Part shown: positions 31,969-43,194 of the stretch, in pieces
Layout: each line of letters opens with the position of its first letter
Numbering within the stretch: the first letter of the stretch is position 1
Assembly (NCBI GenBank): GCA_963383645.1
Contig: OY726564.1
Span: 116,210,915 to 116,274,914, forward strand
DNA from: Muscardinus avellanarius
Lineage: Eukaryota; Chordata; Mammalia; Rodentia; Gliridae
Direction: 5' to 3'
Length of the DNA: 64,000 nucleotides
The notes under the pieces: model-generated
What the model was told of the DNA's origin: nothing
Databases searched by the model: none
What the model saw: the letters and a program-made list of their open reading frames with translations, nothing else
Translations under genes and position numbers: made by a program

Positions 31969-32073
31969 CTCCTTGACTGCAGCAGCCGCCTGCTCCCGGA
32001 ACCGGCCGGCCAGCTGGGCCACCGAGGGCGACGCTGCGCTGTCCACGCTGGTGTTGCGCTCTGCTGGTCTTTC
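31969..32073 (-). CDS. RCSD1: RCSD1 exon 2
   Basis: Thirty-five codons from ERPAERNTSVDSAASPSVAQ to LAGRFREQAAAAVKE, between acceptor TGTTTCCCAG and donor GTGAGT. It aligns with human residues 3-36. An extra Val before KE is the only length difference. Human exon 1 would supply just Met-Glu, so this exon needs an upstream ATG exon not seen in the window. ATG-starting frames overlapping it read through the intron and are not the real start. Confidence 0.95.
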
Positions 32074-32466
32074 CTGGGAAACACAGGGGAAGGAGGAGTT
32101 ACTGAGGACATGCACCCCCGGCTCAGCTCTTGAGAGCAGGCCCAGGGGCCCAGGAAAGGCAACAGCATCTTGCAGTGAGCTCTTGTATTCAAGAGTTTAA
32201 AAAACTCAGCCAGCCACACAGTGGATTATCTACAGTGAGACCTGGAGACGAAGCTTGGGCTGCTCCGGAGGGCACCCGAGGTCTTGGAGGCAGTACAGGC
32301 TGGGTGCTTACTTCTGCAAAGATCCCTCTGGGAAAGGCGGTCCCAGCAACAGCCCAGCAGCCTTCTCCCCTGTCCAGCAAGCCTGAAGAGCCAAGGCTGG
32401 CAAGATGCACGTGGAGGGGGGGCCTCTGGTCACAGGAGGCAGGGCGAGCGCAGGCCCTTGACTGAA

Positions 32467-32790
32467 ATGCCTGGGGATGGAACCCAGGGTCACTCTACCT
32501 CTGAGCTACCCCCCCAGCCCAATTTTATTTTTCATCTTGAAACAGGGTCTCCCCTGACAACTCAGTGAGACCCTGTTTCAAAACATAAAATGACTAAAAA
32601 ATAGGGCTGGGGTGTAGCTCAGAGGTAAAATGCCCCCGGGTTCCATCCTCAGTGCCGCAACAAAACAAAACAAGGTCTCACTGAGCTGCAGAGGGCCTCA
32701 CTGAGTAGCTGAGGCTGGCTGCGAACCACGATCCTCCTGTCTCAGCCTCCCGAATGCAGGGATTACAAGCGTGCGTCACCACGCCCGGCT
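32467..32790. repeat. SINE with an inverted copy inside
   Basis: Minus-strand ID half (32467-32552), a plus-strand 3' fragment (32566-32665), then minus-strand B1 (32672-32790). The motif gaaacagggtctc and its inverse gagaccctgtttc flank a 15-bp loop. Confidence 0.9.
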
Positions 32791-33234
32791 CCCTTCACTG
32801 AACTTTAAGACACCTATGTGCCCTGTCTTCCCTACTTGAGTGTCTTGGGCAAAGAAGTGTTGGCTAACTATTTGTTGAATGAGTAAGCTGACGGCCTGAG
32901 AGGCAGCAGGACAGTGATGGGAGCCAGGCTCCCCCTCCCGCGGCTGACGCGCTCTGGGCCTCTCCTAAGGCCGCCCCACGGGCTGCAGCGTTTACTAGGA
33001 CTCTGCAGTGCTGGCCCAAGGCCCGGCGCGTCACCACGCATTGGACGGCACTGTTTTATTAGTGGCCGCGGGGTCGTGTCTTGGGCCAAGGTGCGCCCTG
33101 GACACTGCTTGCTAGTACGTGCTGTCTGTCACCTGACACGGATTCACACCAGTGCCGCTAAAAATGGTGCCCCCCCCCCCACGACAGCCTGGGAAGCCCT
33201 CTGGTTTTAACAGTGCTGTTCTGAGTCCCAGAGG

Positions 33235-33240
<6 letters not shown>

Positions 33241-33283
<43 letters not shown>
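33241..33283. repeat. (GT)n microsatellite
   Basis: Perfect GT run of about 43 bp preceding a minus-strand SINE. Confidence 0.97.
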
Positions 33284-33284
<1 letters not shown>

Positions 33285-33480
33285 TGCTGGGGATGGAACC
33301 CAGGGGCATTCTACCTCTGAGCTATACCCCCAGTCATTTTTTTTATTCTTTATTTTGAAACAGGGTCTCACTGAGTTGCAAAGGGCCTCACTAAGTAGCT
33401 GAGGCTGGCCGCAAACTACCATCCTCCTGCCTCAGCCTCCCGAATGCTGGGATTACAAGCGTGCGCCATCACGCCTGCCT
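33284..33480 (-). repeat. B1-dID SINE
   Basis: Minus-strand full copy beside a GT repeat. Confidence 0.94.
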
Positions 33481-34281
33481 GACTAAGGCTTTTGTTTTTA
33501 GCCACCACGATGGTGGCGCTTCTGACCCCGCCTGCAAACCTCCTCTAACACTTCCTGTCTTCATGTCCTGCCTGAAACCAGGAGGAGCTGGCAGCAGTTT
33601 GAGAAAGCCATCTCGGTCTGCCCAGGGGCCTCTGGCCTACCCAGAAGGGCACAGCCCTGGCTCCTGCACCACACACGCATGTGTACACACGTGCACTTCT
33701 ACGGCCCTCCTTGTGCTGCATGTGTCTCTAAGTTTTCTGGTCAGGGACTCTCCATCTTCCCCCACCCCACCCCTGCCCCGCTGCTTCACCACGCCCCGTC
33801 CCACAGCCAGGGGGGAAACCAAGCGCTCGGTGTCCATCCAGGCGGGCCCAGGGCCAGGCTCCCTGGACAGCACCTGCTTGTCGTCCTTGCCACGTTAGGA
33901 GCGGCCAGAGACCAACGCCTGCCCTCCTGGAGCTCGCTCAGCCTTTGGGCGGGCTGATTGGCCGTTCATCTGTCTAGCTGCCTGTCCACATGACAGGTTG
34001 GTCTGCCCACGGCTATTTACTGCTCAGGTCCTGCTGACCGAGCAATCTACCTCGGCCTCAGGCGCCCGCGGCTGGGAGAGCAGCAAGAGGCATTCCAGTT
34101 AAAAATAGAGCCGGTAGGGATCAAAAGCCTGCCGGACTTCTCTGTCTCAAAATAGGGCTGGGCCAGGGGCTCAGCAACGAGAGGACCGCGAGGCTTCTGG
34201 AAGCGTCAGGGCTAAAAAGCTGGGATGAAGGAAAGAGACTATGATTCATGAAGTCTGTTTTCCTGGAGCACAGGAAATGGG

Positions 34282-34401
34282 TTCTCCCCTCCTCCTCCTC
34301 CTTCTCCCCTCCTCTTCCTCCTCCTCCTCCTTCCTCCTCCTCCTCCTCCTCCTTCTTCTTCTTCTTCTTCTTCTTCTTCTTCTTCTTCTTCTTCTTCTTC
34401 T

Positions 34402-34451
<50 letters not shown>
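34282..34451. repeat. 170-bp pure pyrimidine tract
   Basis: (CCT)n, then (CTT)n, then (CT)n, without a single purine. It abuts the 3' end of a minus-strand SINE at 34452, so on the SINE strand it is a (GA)(GAA)(GGA) tail expansion. Confidence 0.97.
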
Positions 34452-34454
<3 letters not shown>

Positions 34455-34582
34455 CAGGGGATTGAACCCAGGGGCATTCTACCTCTGAGCTACACCTGTA
34501 GCCCCACTTTACTCTTTTATTTTGAAGCAGAGGCCCACTAAGTTGCTGAGGCTGGCCCGCGGTCGCGCTGCCTCAGCCCGGA
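34452..34582 (-). repeat. Truncated SINE
   Basis: ID half and part of B1; preceded by the long pyrimidine tract. Confidence 0.88.
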
Positions 34583-34714
34583 GGCCGCACGGCTCTTCTC
34601 CCTTAGTGGCAGGAAGTGGACTAATATCCCCAGTGGCCCAGGAGGGTTCAGAAGCCCGTCTGTTCTGGGCAGGGTGTGCTGTGGGCTGCTGGCACTCTAA
34701 GTGGGCATAGCACA

Positions 34715-34945
34715 GAGCAGGGCCTCCAGCTGGGCTGCCTGGCTTCAGACGCCAGCCTCGTCTTGTTCTGTGGCCTTGGGCAGGCTGCTGGGCTGCTCTG
34801 GGCCTCAGGCTCCCTGTCTGTAAGAAATGGGGCCGATTATGATAATACCTATGTTTGAGGGTCATCAAAGAATTCCGTGGGAATCTGTATGTAAAACGCT
34901 GAGGACAGGGCCTGGGATGGCGGAAGTGTTCACTAATTGTTGGCT
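34715..34945 (+). repeat. MIR element
   Basis: Old tRNA-derived SINE: gtggccttgggcagg, gcctcaggctccctgtctgt, aatggggccgattatgataa. Confidence 0.75.
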
Positions 34946-35390
34946 CTGGCTCAGCAGCTCCCTGGAGCACACTGAGGGAAGCCCAGGGTGGCGTCTAATC
35001 TTCTCCTGCCCTTCTATTCCCTCTGGGGTGCAGAAGGCCTGGGGGAGCCCAGCTGGCGAGGACGTGTCCCCGATACCTTGGCCATTCTTCTCTAAGGGTG
35101 GGGCACCCTGACTCAGCCATTTCGATGGGCTATTTTATTACCAAGACAGGTGCTTAGCAAATACGCTCACCCCAGCACTGAGCTCACACCGTCCCCAAGA
35201 AACCAGTATGCACTGTATCTAGCAATTGAAAAAAATAAAGCTGAGTTTAGTTGTATGGCTTTGAAGGCATGATACAGGTCATGAATATCCACATAGCCCA
35301 CCTATATGAAGTTCTGTGTGAAGTCAAAGCAGCTGCACCTAAATTCCAAGCTCATCAGCCATTCACCAAAAAAAGGAGAAAGAAAATGTG

Positions 35391-35655
35391 CCCAGGTAGG
35401 ATGGGGTCCCAAGCCCGGGGTCACTGCCCTTGGGCCACACGAGGTGGCACTGGAGGGACGGAGGGAGGAGAGGCCCCCAGTCGGGACGGACTGCCACACA
35501 ACCCGTGGATCGCGTCTGTGCGGGAGGAATCTGACAGCAACTCCAGCGGCTGGAGTTGCAGTGCTGGCCCTGCCTACTGGGGAAACTGAGGCTCGGGGAG
35601 GTGGAGCAGCTCCTCCGAAGCTGCCCAGGCCGACTGGCGGCGGGAACGTCCCCTG
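35391..35655 (+). repeat. Local duplication, copy 1
   Basis: About 260 bp nearly identical to 38674-38935, in the same orientation and 3.28 kb apart. Differences are scattered substitutions and small indels. The right part (ggggaaactgaggctcgg) is MIR-derived. The rest is not a recognised repeat family. Confidence 0.9.
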
Positions 35656-35732
35656 GAGTTGCTCTAAAAAGGAAGGGAGCTCTGCACATGGTACACCTGG
35701 AGAAACCTGGAAACATTAGGCTTGGCTGTTGG

Positions 35733-35815
35733 TTCCGTTCATTTGAAATGTCCCGAATGGGTAGAGCTATAAAGGCAGGAAGTAGATTAATGGCCCCGGG
35801 GGGGGGGGGGCAAAG
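35733..35815 (+). repeat. Old L1 3'-end fragment
   Basis: ttcatttgaaatgtcccgaa and ggaagtagattaatgg match L1M-type 3' sequence; ends at a G run. Confidence 0.6.
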
Positions 35816-35864
35816 CAACTGAGCTGCTGCTTTTTCAGGCAGTAAAATGTCCTAAAATTGGAAC

Positions 35865-36071
35865 TGGGCATGGTGGTGACACATGGAATCCCAGCACTTG
35901 GGAGGTCGAGAGGGAGGGAGGCAGGTTCGAGGCCAGCCTCAGCAGTTTAGCAAGACCTTCAACACCTTAGTGAGATTCTGTTTCAAAATAAAAAGTAAAA
36001 AGGGCTGGAGGTGTAACTTGGAGGCAGAATGCTCCTGGGTTCAATTTCCAATAATGGCAAGGGAAAAAAAG
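35865..36071 (+). repeat. B1-dID SINE
   Basis: Diverged plus-strand copy. Confidence 0.9.
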
Positions 36072-36276
36072 CAACTGTCTCCCCAGGGGTACTGGAAGAA
36101 AGGCAGCCCTGTGACCACAGCATCCTCCACTCCTCCTCCACAACCTGCATTGATTCCACTGAGACCCATCATTCTGGACTTGCGACCTCTTGGACAATCA
36201 GGTGATACCCCTGCCTTGTGTGGCCCACCACGTCAGGACCATTTGTTACAGCACCTATACAAAGTAATACAGGTGG

Positions 36277-36485
36277 TAGCCGGGTGTGGTGGCACACACT
36301 TATCCCAGCGCTCGGGAGGCTGAGACAGGAGGATCGCACAGGTTTGAAGCCAGCTTCAGCTATTTAGTGAGGCTCTCAGCAACTTTGTGAGACCCTGTTT
36401 CCAAATAAATTATAAAATAGGTCTGGGAGTGTAGCCCAGAGGTGGAACGCCTCTGGGTTCTACCCCCAGTACCACACACACAAAA
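36277..36485 (+). repeat. B1-dID SINE with target-site duplication
   Basis: aaagtaatacagNtgg at 36261-36276 and 36486-36501, 15 of 16 bases equal. Confidence 0.95.
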
Positions 36486-36698
36486 AAAGTAATACAGTTG
36501 GTTCATAATTCACGAGTGCCCCTAGGTGTCCTGCACTTTGGGGACACAGAGGAAGGGAGGGATGTGTGTACAGTACACAGGGAGCTGCTACAGGTGAGCG
36601 GTGCTCAGGCCCTCCAAGCAGCCAGATGGGCCGCCTGATAGAGAGGGGCTGGGAGAGGTGGTGCTGGACACACCTGCCCTCTGCAAGGGGACCGCTAG

Positions 36699-36776
36699 GA
36701 GGAGGAAGAGGAGGCGGAGGAGGGGGAAGAGAGGGAGGAGGAGGAGAGGAGGAGGAGTGGAGGGTGCTGTGGTCAC
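36699..36776. repeat. (GGA)n purine-rich tract
   Basis: Mostly GGA/GAGG purines with a few interruptions. Confidence 0.85.
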
Positions 36777-37007
36777 AGGTCACAGAGGGGGGGCTGGGTG
36801 ATGTGCTCAGCAGGAGGTCCTGACCCAGCCAGAGACTCCTTGTGGCTTCCAGGGAAGTTGCCTGGAGCCTGGCACCTGTGCAGACTCCAAGGCCGGGCGC
36901 CAGGCAGTGACAGGAAGCTCCTGAGCCTGGTGCGGGGCCCACCCGATTGGCAGAGGAGGCCAGAGAGAAAAACAGGCCAGAGTATGAAGGGTCTGAAGTA
37001 TGAAGGG

Positions 37008-37011
<4 letters not shown>

Positions 37012-37063
<52 letters not shown>

Positions 37064-37098
37064 TGTGCGTGCGCGCGCATGCACGCGTGCGCACACGT
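37012..37098. repeat. Alternating purine-pyrimidine tract, 87 bp
   Basis: (TG)n with GCGCGC and CATGCACGCG segments; alternation is unbroken for 87 bases. It abuts the 3' end of a minus-strand SINE. Confidence 0.95.
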
Positions 37099-37108
37099 CC
37101 CTGTGTGT

Positions 37109-37292
37109 GTTGCTGGGGATGGAACCCAGGGGCATTCTCCCTCTGAGCTACACACCCAGCCCTATTTTATTTTGAAACAGCGTCTCACTAGGTTGCAGCG
37201 GGCCTCGCCAAGTTACTGAGGCTGGCTGTGAACCTGTGATGCTCCTGTCCCTGCTTCCCATGTACTAAATGTACTAAGACAACAGGCCTGGC
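37109..37292 (-). repeat. B1-dID SINE
   Basis: Minus-strand copy with a partly scrambled B1 end; TG/CG tract on its tail side. Confidence 0.88.
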
Positions 37293-37808
37293 TCTGAGAG
37301 GCCATTCTAACCCTCCAAAGCCACTGCGGGGTGTTCTAGGCGACACATTTTGAGCAGAGGCAACAGCTTCGTTTTTTTTTTTTTGCAAGGCCCTCTGGCT
37401 ACGTGTGAAGAACAGCTGCGGGGGCAGGGAGCGGAGGCGGGAGACCTGTTGGCAGGCCACAGCCACGGCTGTGGAAGGCGAAATGGGCCGGCTGACAACC
37501 CTCTGCCTTCCACAGAGGGCAGCCTCGCTAGGAGCTGAGCTTCCGCTGGGGCCCGATGGCTGCATCTGAAGGAAAGCAGCGTCCCGAGAGCTGAGGCTGG
37601 CAGGGCTGGCTGCTTCCTGGTGAAGCAGCCAGAAAGAAACCTGGCCAGGACTGTGGCGATCAGGAATCTCCACCCGTGATTTACACCCTGGAGCTGTCAG
37701 CATGGCGGCTTCCTGTAATCCATAATCTTCAGTAAAAGCCCCGTGCCTTGGCAGCCTTTTACTGGCCTTCTTTTGAAGGTGGAGGGGAGAATCCAGAGAG
37801 TGTTTGTG

Positions 37809-37990
37809 AGCCAGGCGTGGCGGTACGGGCCTATCATCCCAGCTCTTGGGAGGCTGGGATGGGAGGGTCGCAGGGCTGAGGACAGCCTCAGCTACTTAGG
37901 GAGACTGTGTTTCAAAATAAAAAATAACAAAACGGCTGGGGTATAGCTTGGAGGTAGAATGTTCCTGGACTCTATTTCTATTCTCAGTAC
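37809..37990 (+). repeat. B1-dID SINE
   Basis: Plus-strand copy with purine-repeat tail. Confidence 0.9.
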
Positions 37991-38032
37991 AGAAAGGAAG
38001 GAAAGAGGGAGAGAGGGAGGGAGGAAGGAAGA
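37991..38032. repeat. (GGAA/GGGA)n purine tract
   Basis: Purine repeat extending the tail of the plus-strand SINE at 37809. Confidence 0.85.
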
Positions 38033-38673
38033 TCTGTGGCCACATTTGGGGGAAAAGGAGTAACTTCGCTGTTGAGAGCTTACGACTGTGGCGTTGACAG
38101 GATGCTAACGTGCCTACCAGGCACTGGCTGGGTCTAGGACTCGCAAGAGTGGGGCAGACGCGGGCACCTGGAGGTGCCAGGGCCCAAGCGAATGGAGAGT
38201 GGACACCAAGGGCTCAGCAGAGGTGGAGACTGGGCACGGAGGTGACACTTGAGGAAGACCCAAACCTTAAGGACGGCATGAGGTCTGTGCCAGCCTCAGG
38301 AGCCCCTGGGATTAGGAAGGATGGGGCGTGGGCAGGGCAGGGCGGGGTAGACAGAGAAGGCGCAGGGGCTCATGGCCAGTGCTGATGGAGACTGTTACCA
38401 GCGCTTGCTGGGAGAAGCCCGCTCTCACCTGGGCCACGTCACTGAGGCTGCCTGGAGGTGGGGGCCTCAGCCACCGGTGTCTAGAAGCCTTACACGCCTG
38501 CTTTCCCCAGGAGGAGCTGCGTGACTGTGGGCGTCCTGAAAGCCACAGAGGCACCTCCAAGATCAGAACGAGGTTCCCGAGGGCCGGGCCTGCCGTCCGC
38601 CCGGTCAGCTGCCGCCTCTCCCATTACAGTTACCTCCGCCACTGCGCCCTTCGGATGTGAGGAGGTTGGGGTG

Positions 38674-38935
38674 CCCAGGGTAGGACATGATCCCAAGCCC
38701 GGGGTCACTGCCCTTGGGCCACACGAGGTGGCACTGGAGGGACGGAGGGAGGAGAGGCCCTCAGTCAGGACAAACTGCCACACAACCCGTGGATCGCGTC
38801 TGTGCGGGAGGAATCTGACAGCAACTCCAGTGGCTGGAGTCGCAGTGTCGGCCCTGCCTACTGGGGAAACTGAGGCTCGGGGAGGTAGAGCAGCTCCTCT
38901 GAAGCTGCCCAGGCCGACTGGCCGTGGGAAGGTCC
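38674..38935 (+). repeat. Local duplication, copy 2
   Basis: Partner of 35391-35655; identity ends abruptly near cccaggg on the left and after the cgactggc block on the right. Confidence 0.9.
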
Positions 38936-39293
38936 TATGAGGAGCTGCTGCGATCTGCCCCATGAATGGCAGTTTCGTGTAAGCCATGGGGAGGAGACGG
39001 GGCAGGGGTGACAGGGGCCTGGCCGCTGCCCTCGGAGGCTTCCCAGGCCTGGGAATCCACAGCTCTGGCCGCCTGGAAGCAGCAGGAGGGGTAGGTAAAA
39101 GCATGTCCAGGCACAGCCGAGGCCAAGACGCACGTTGCCAAGGCAGTGCGGGCAAGAGGCAGACAGAATACATGGCAATACACGGTGGCATTGATGGCTC
39201 TGCAGAACATGGCCACGTGTGAGAGCAAACTGCCCATTATTATCCAACCACCATCCTTTGAAAAGCCCAGATAAGAAGCCCTATACCCCATAA

Positions 39294-39403
39294 ATGGAGA
39301 TTATATATACATCTCTCTATATACATATATATCCTTGATTTATATTATATACGTGTATGTCCTTGATTTATACATACAGACATACATATACATATGTATA
39401 CAT
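39294..39403. repeat. AT/ACAT-rich simple sequence
   Basis: (TATA)(CATA) tract with ccttgatttata occurring twice, directly before a minus-strand ID/B1 element. Confidence 0.85.
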
Positions 39404-39604
39404 TGCAGTGCTGGGGACCGGACCCAGGGCCTAGTGAGCGCACACTCGGCAAGCTCTACCAATGAGCTACGTTCCCTGCCCTTTTTATTTCTTTTATTTT
39501 GAGCAGGGTCTCGCTAAATTGACCAGGCTGGCCTTGAACTTGTGATCCTCAGACCTCAGGCTCTCAAATAGCTGGGATTACAGGCGTGCACCAATGTGCC
39601 CGGC
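39404..39604 (-). repeat. ID-B1 element with full-length ID
   Basis: ID part retains agcgcacactcggcaagctc, so this is an undeleted ID next to a B1 half; probably an old form. Confidence 0.8.
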
Positions 39605-40447
39605 GTTCCTAACATATTAAAGTCACAGAGTCATGAGATTATCAGCAAACAGGAAGAAAATAAATTTCTCACATGCAACTTTTACCTACTTTGTCCTTGA
39701 TAGTACTTGGAATTAATGCCAAAGGAAAAAAATGACTGGATTTAGAATAACACATGAAGAAAGAAATCTCCAGCTTTTGTAAATTATTGGGTTCACAAAC
39801 CTGTTTAACTACATTCGTCAAACACTTTGTAACTCTAGGGAGTGTCTCTGGGAGCCGGGGTCTCCAGCAGAAACCAGGCACCTGAACCCGCCCCGTCCCA
39901 CCTGGAGTCCCTCCTGGAGGAGTCCCGCCTGGAGTTCCGCTTAGACATCATCACTTCCGGCCCGGGGCCCGCCTTGCCCACCAGCCTCCCGCCTCCATCA
40001 GCTGCCCCCCATTTTGGTTTTACCACCTCTGAGCACATTCTTTCGTCATTCTTCCTGGACCCTGCGCCCTGTGCCCGGTGCTCAAGGCCTAACAGTGAAA
40101 CGGGCCCTTCATAATGGAGGCCACGTGTGGTCTGGGGGACAACATGCACCCGCCGTCGTCTTAACTCCAGGTTGTTATGTATCAGAGCAACACATGCTTC
40201 GGAGGGAAGGACTAGGCGCTCGAGGACTGAGACTAGCAGAGGAGACGCAGGCCAAGCGTGTGGCCTATGTACGTGGGTGTGCGCAGGAGGACAGAGGTGG
40301 CCAAGGGCGTTCCAAGACGAGCTCACAAAGAAGCCGCAGCGGGTGTTTGAGGAGCTGAAAGGAGGAGGGCTTTTAAAACGTCTGCTCTTTTGCAAGGTTC
40401 TCCTATAAGCTCTGAGCACACAGACCTCAGTCCCCCCCACCGGCCCA

Positions 40448-40655
40448 TGGCAGGTACTCAGTGTGGCACACACTTGTGACCTGGTACTTGGGAGGCTGAG
40501 ACAGGAGGATCGCAGGTGTGCAGTCAGCCTCAACAACTGAGGCCCTCCACGACTTAGTGAGACCATGTTTCAAAATAAAAAATAAAATAGGACTGGGGGT
40601 ATAGCTCAGAGGTAGAATGTCCCTGAGTTCAATCCCCAATGCTCCCCCCACACAC
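40448..40655 (+). repeat. B1-dID SINE
   Basis: Plus-strand copy, short CA tail. Confidence 0.9.
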
Positions 40656-40958
40656 AAAATAATGATAATGAATGGACAGATGACAGTGCCTGGGTAACCA
40701 GCATCCTTAGAGTGAAGGTTTGGAAAATCCAAGGAGGATCTCCAGGTGCGAATAGAGAGTCAGCCAGGGAAGGGCGTGGGACAGTGCTTAAAGTTCAGTG
40801 ACTCGTCCTGGTCACTGGAATAGTGGCTGGAGGACAAAGGACGGGGACTCCTGCCCAGTCCATTACTCAGCCACCTGAGCCTCCTGTCTCTACATGGAGC
40901 TGAGAAATCCATCCTAATTTTACCTCCTGATCCCTGAGTATTCATAGTCTCCAGTTTT

Positions 40959-41151
40959 TTTTTTTTTTTCCTGTTTGTTTGTTTTGGTGGTACTGGGGAT
41001 GGAACCCTCTGGGCTACACTCCCAGACCTATTTTATATTTTATTTGAAAACAGGGTCTCTTAAGCCAGCGGGGCTGGTTTCGAACCTGTGTGATCTTCCT
41101 GTCTCCGCCTCCCAAGCACAGGGATTACAAATGTGTGCCACAACGCCCAGC
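40959..41151 (-). repeat. B1-dID SINE with 16-bp target-site duplication
   Basis: catagtctccagtttt at 40943-40958 and 41152-41167. Confidence 0.97.
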
Positions 41152-41177
41152 CATAGTCTCCAGTTTTAATAACCAAC

Positions 41178-41390
41178 CTAGCCGGGCGTGGTGGCGCACG
41201 CCTGTAATCCCAGTACTTGGGAGGCTGAGACAGGAGGATCACAGGTTTAAGGACAGCCTTGGCAATGTAGGGAGACTTTCAATGTAGTGAGACCCTGTCT
41301 CAAAATAAAATACTAAGAAGGGCTGGGGGTGTAGGTCAGGGATAGCATGCCCCTGGGTTAAATCCCCACTACCACAAGACAAACAACCCC
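41178..41390 (+). repeat. B1-dID SINE
   Basis: Plus-strand copy; together with the previous one forms an inverted pair. Confidence 0.92.
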
Positions 41391-41763
41391 CAATACAACA
41401 ACAACAAAACCAATCTATCTTAGAATAGCACATACCTAAAAAAACTCTTCAAACCTTCCATTTCTTCACCCAGAGCAGCTGGATACTTCTGTGGGCTGCT
41501 TGCCATTCTCAGCCTCATCTTGTCGAGGAGCAATGCCTCACTGAAGCAGGACCGTGTGTACACCCCAGGACCCATAGTCTCAGACTGCTCTGGCCTTGAG
41601 GCTGTCTGTGTCTGCAGGCCCCGGTCCCTCCACAGCCCCGCTGCCAGGGATGGCGGAGGTGGAGGTCGGAGACCACAGGCTCCGCACATCAGGCCTAGCC
41701 AGGCACAGGAAGGCTCTGCTGGCCCTCTACGCCCTGTGGCTGGGAGAGGACCAAGCTGTGTTT

Positions 41764-41993
41764 TTGTTTGTTTGTTTGTTTGTTTGTTTGTTTTGCAGTG
41801 CTGGGGATGGAACCCAGGGGCATTCTACCTTCGAACTACACCTCCAGGCCTATTTTTTTATTCTTTATTTTGAGACAGGGTCTCACTGAGTTGCAGAGGG
41901 CCTCACTAAGTAGCTGAGGCTGGCCGCGAACCCAGATCTTCCTGTCTTGGCCTCCCAAGTGCTGAGATCCTAAGCTGCCCCCATGCCCGGCTG
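41764..41993 (-). repeat. B1-dID SINE with (TTTG)n tail
   Basis: Minus-strand full copy. Confidence 0.93.
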
Positions 41994-42137
41994 TCCAGGG
42001 TGTTTTGAAGATGACTGGTGTTTAACTTTCCCATCTCTACTGCCACATCCCTCAGAAAAAAAATTGAATGGAAGCTGCCCTGCTGAGTTGAGTCCCCTGG
42101 CTTGAAAGGGTTTTGTTTTGTTTTTTTGTATGTATGT

Positions 42138-42568
42138 GAGGTACTGGGGATTGGACCTAGGGGCATTCTACCTCCAAGTTATAGCCCAGCCATTATTTTT
42201 GCTGTACTGGGGAGGGAACCCAGGGGCATTATACCTCTAAGCTAGACCCTCGGCCCTATATTTTAGTCTTTTTAAAAATTTTTGAAACACAGGGTCTCAC
42301 TGAGTTGCAAAGGGCCTCATTAATTTGCTGAGGCTGTCTGTAAACCAAGATCCTCCATTCTCAGCCTCCCAAATACTAGGATTACAAGCATGCACCACCA
42401 CGCCTGACTCCAAGCCCCTATTTATTTATTTTTTTAAATTTTGAAACAGGATCTTACTATGTCACAAAAAATCTCACTATGTTAATAGAGGCTGTACTTC
42501 AACCTGCGATCCTCTTGTCTCAGCCTCCCAAAGACTGGGATTACAGGCGCGCGCCACCACACCTGGCT
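42138..42568 (-). repeat. SINE with two ID halves, then a B1 half
   Basis: ID halves at 42138-42192 and 42203-42258 with B1 to 42408; another B1 at 42418-42568. Confidence 0.88.
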
Positions 42569-42734
42569 CTGTTGCGTTTTGCAGAGCAGGGCGACTGTGC
42601 TGCGGGTGAGAAGAAAAGGGAGGTCCAAGCCCACAGAGGCCCGTGGGGGAGCAGCCCTGGCCTCTTCACCCACCACCACGGCTCCTTAGAAATCAGACTG
42701 ACAGTAAAACGGCTAGTCTACTGAGTGTCCACGG

Positions 42735-42945
42735 AGCCCTGCCCTAAGACGAACTCACTTATGCCTCGTAGCATCTCTGTGTCAGGGCTTCATAATCACG
42801 TCTATTTTACTGATGGGCAGTCGGGGCTCAGAGAGCTCCAGGACCTGGCCCAGGGTTGCGGGGCTCCTCCTGGTGACCTGGTACCCACGCCCGGTGAGCT
42901 CCAGAAGCCCGTGCTCCTATCGTGACATCACGCTGGCCTCCCGTG
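42735..42945 (-). repeat. MIR element
   Basis: ctattttactgatgggcagt and gctcagagagctccagg are MIR core-like, in reverse orientation. Confidence 0.65.
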
Positions 42946-43194
42946 TGGAGAGTATCCAGTTAATCAGACCCACCACCCAACGTGAAAAGGAAAAGGCTTT
43001 GAATAGACGCGTCGCCAAAGAAGATGCAGGAATGGCTAACCAAGACCACAGAGAGAATGTGACGGACCCACAGGGACGGCTGAAGCAGACAAGCTGCCGT
43101 GCGCAGGCGGCGGGGATGTGCGGCCGGGGGGGTGCACGGTACGCAGCCCCAGGGAAAGCGGCAAGCGGCTTCGCGCGAAGTTCAACATCTGTCC

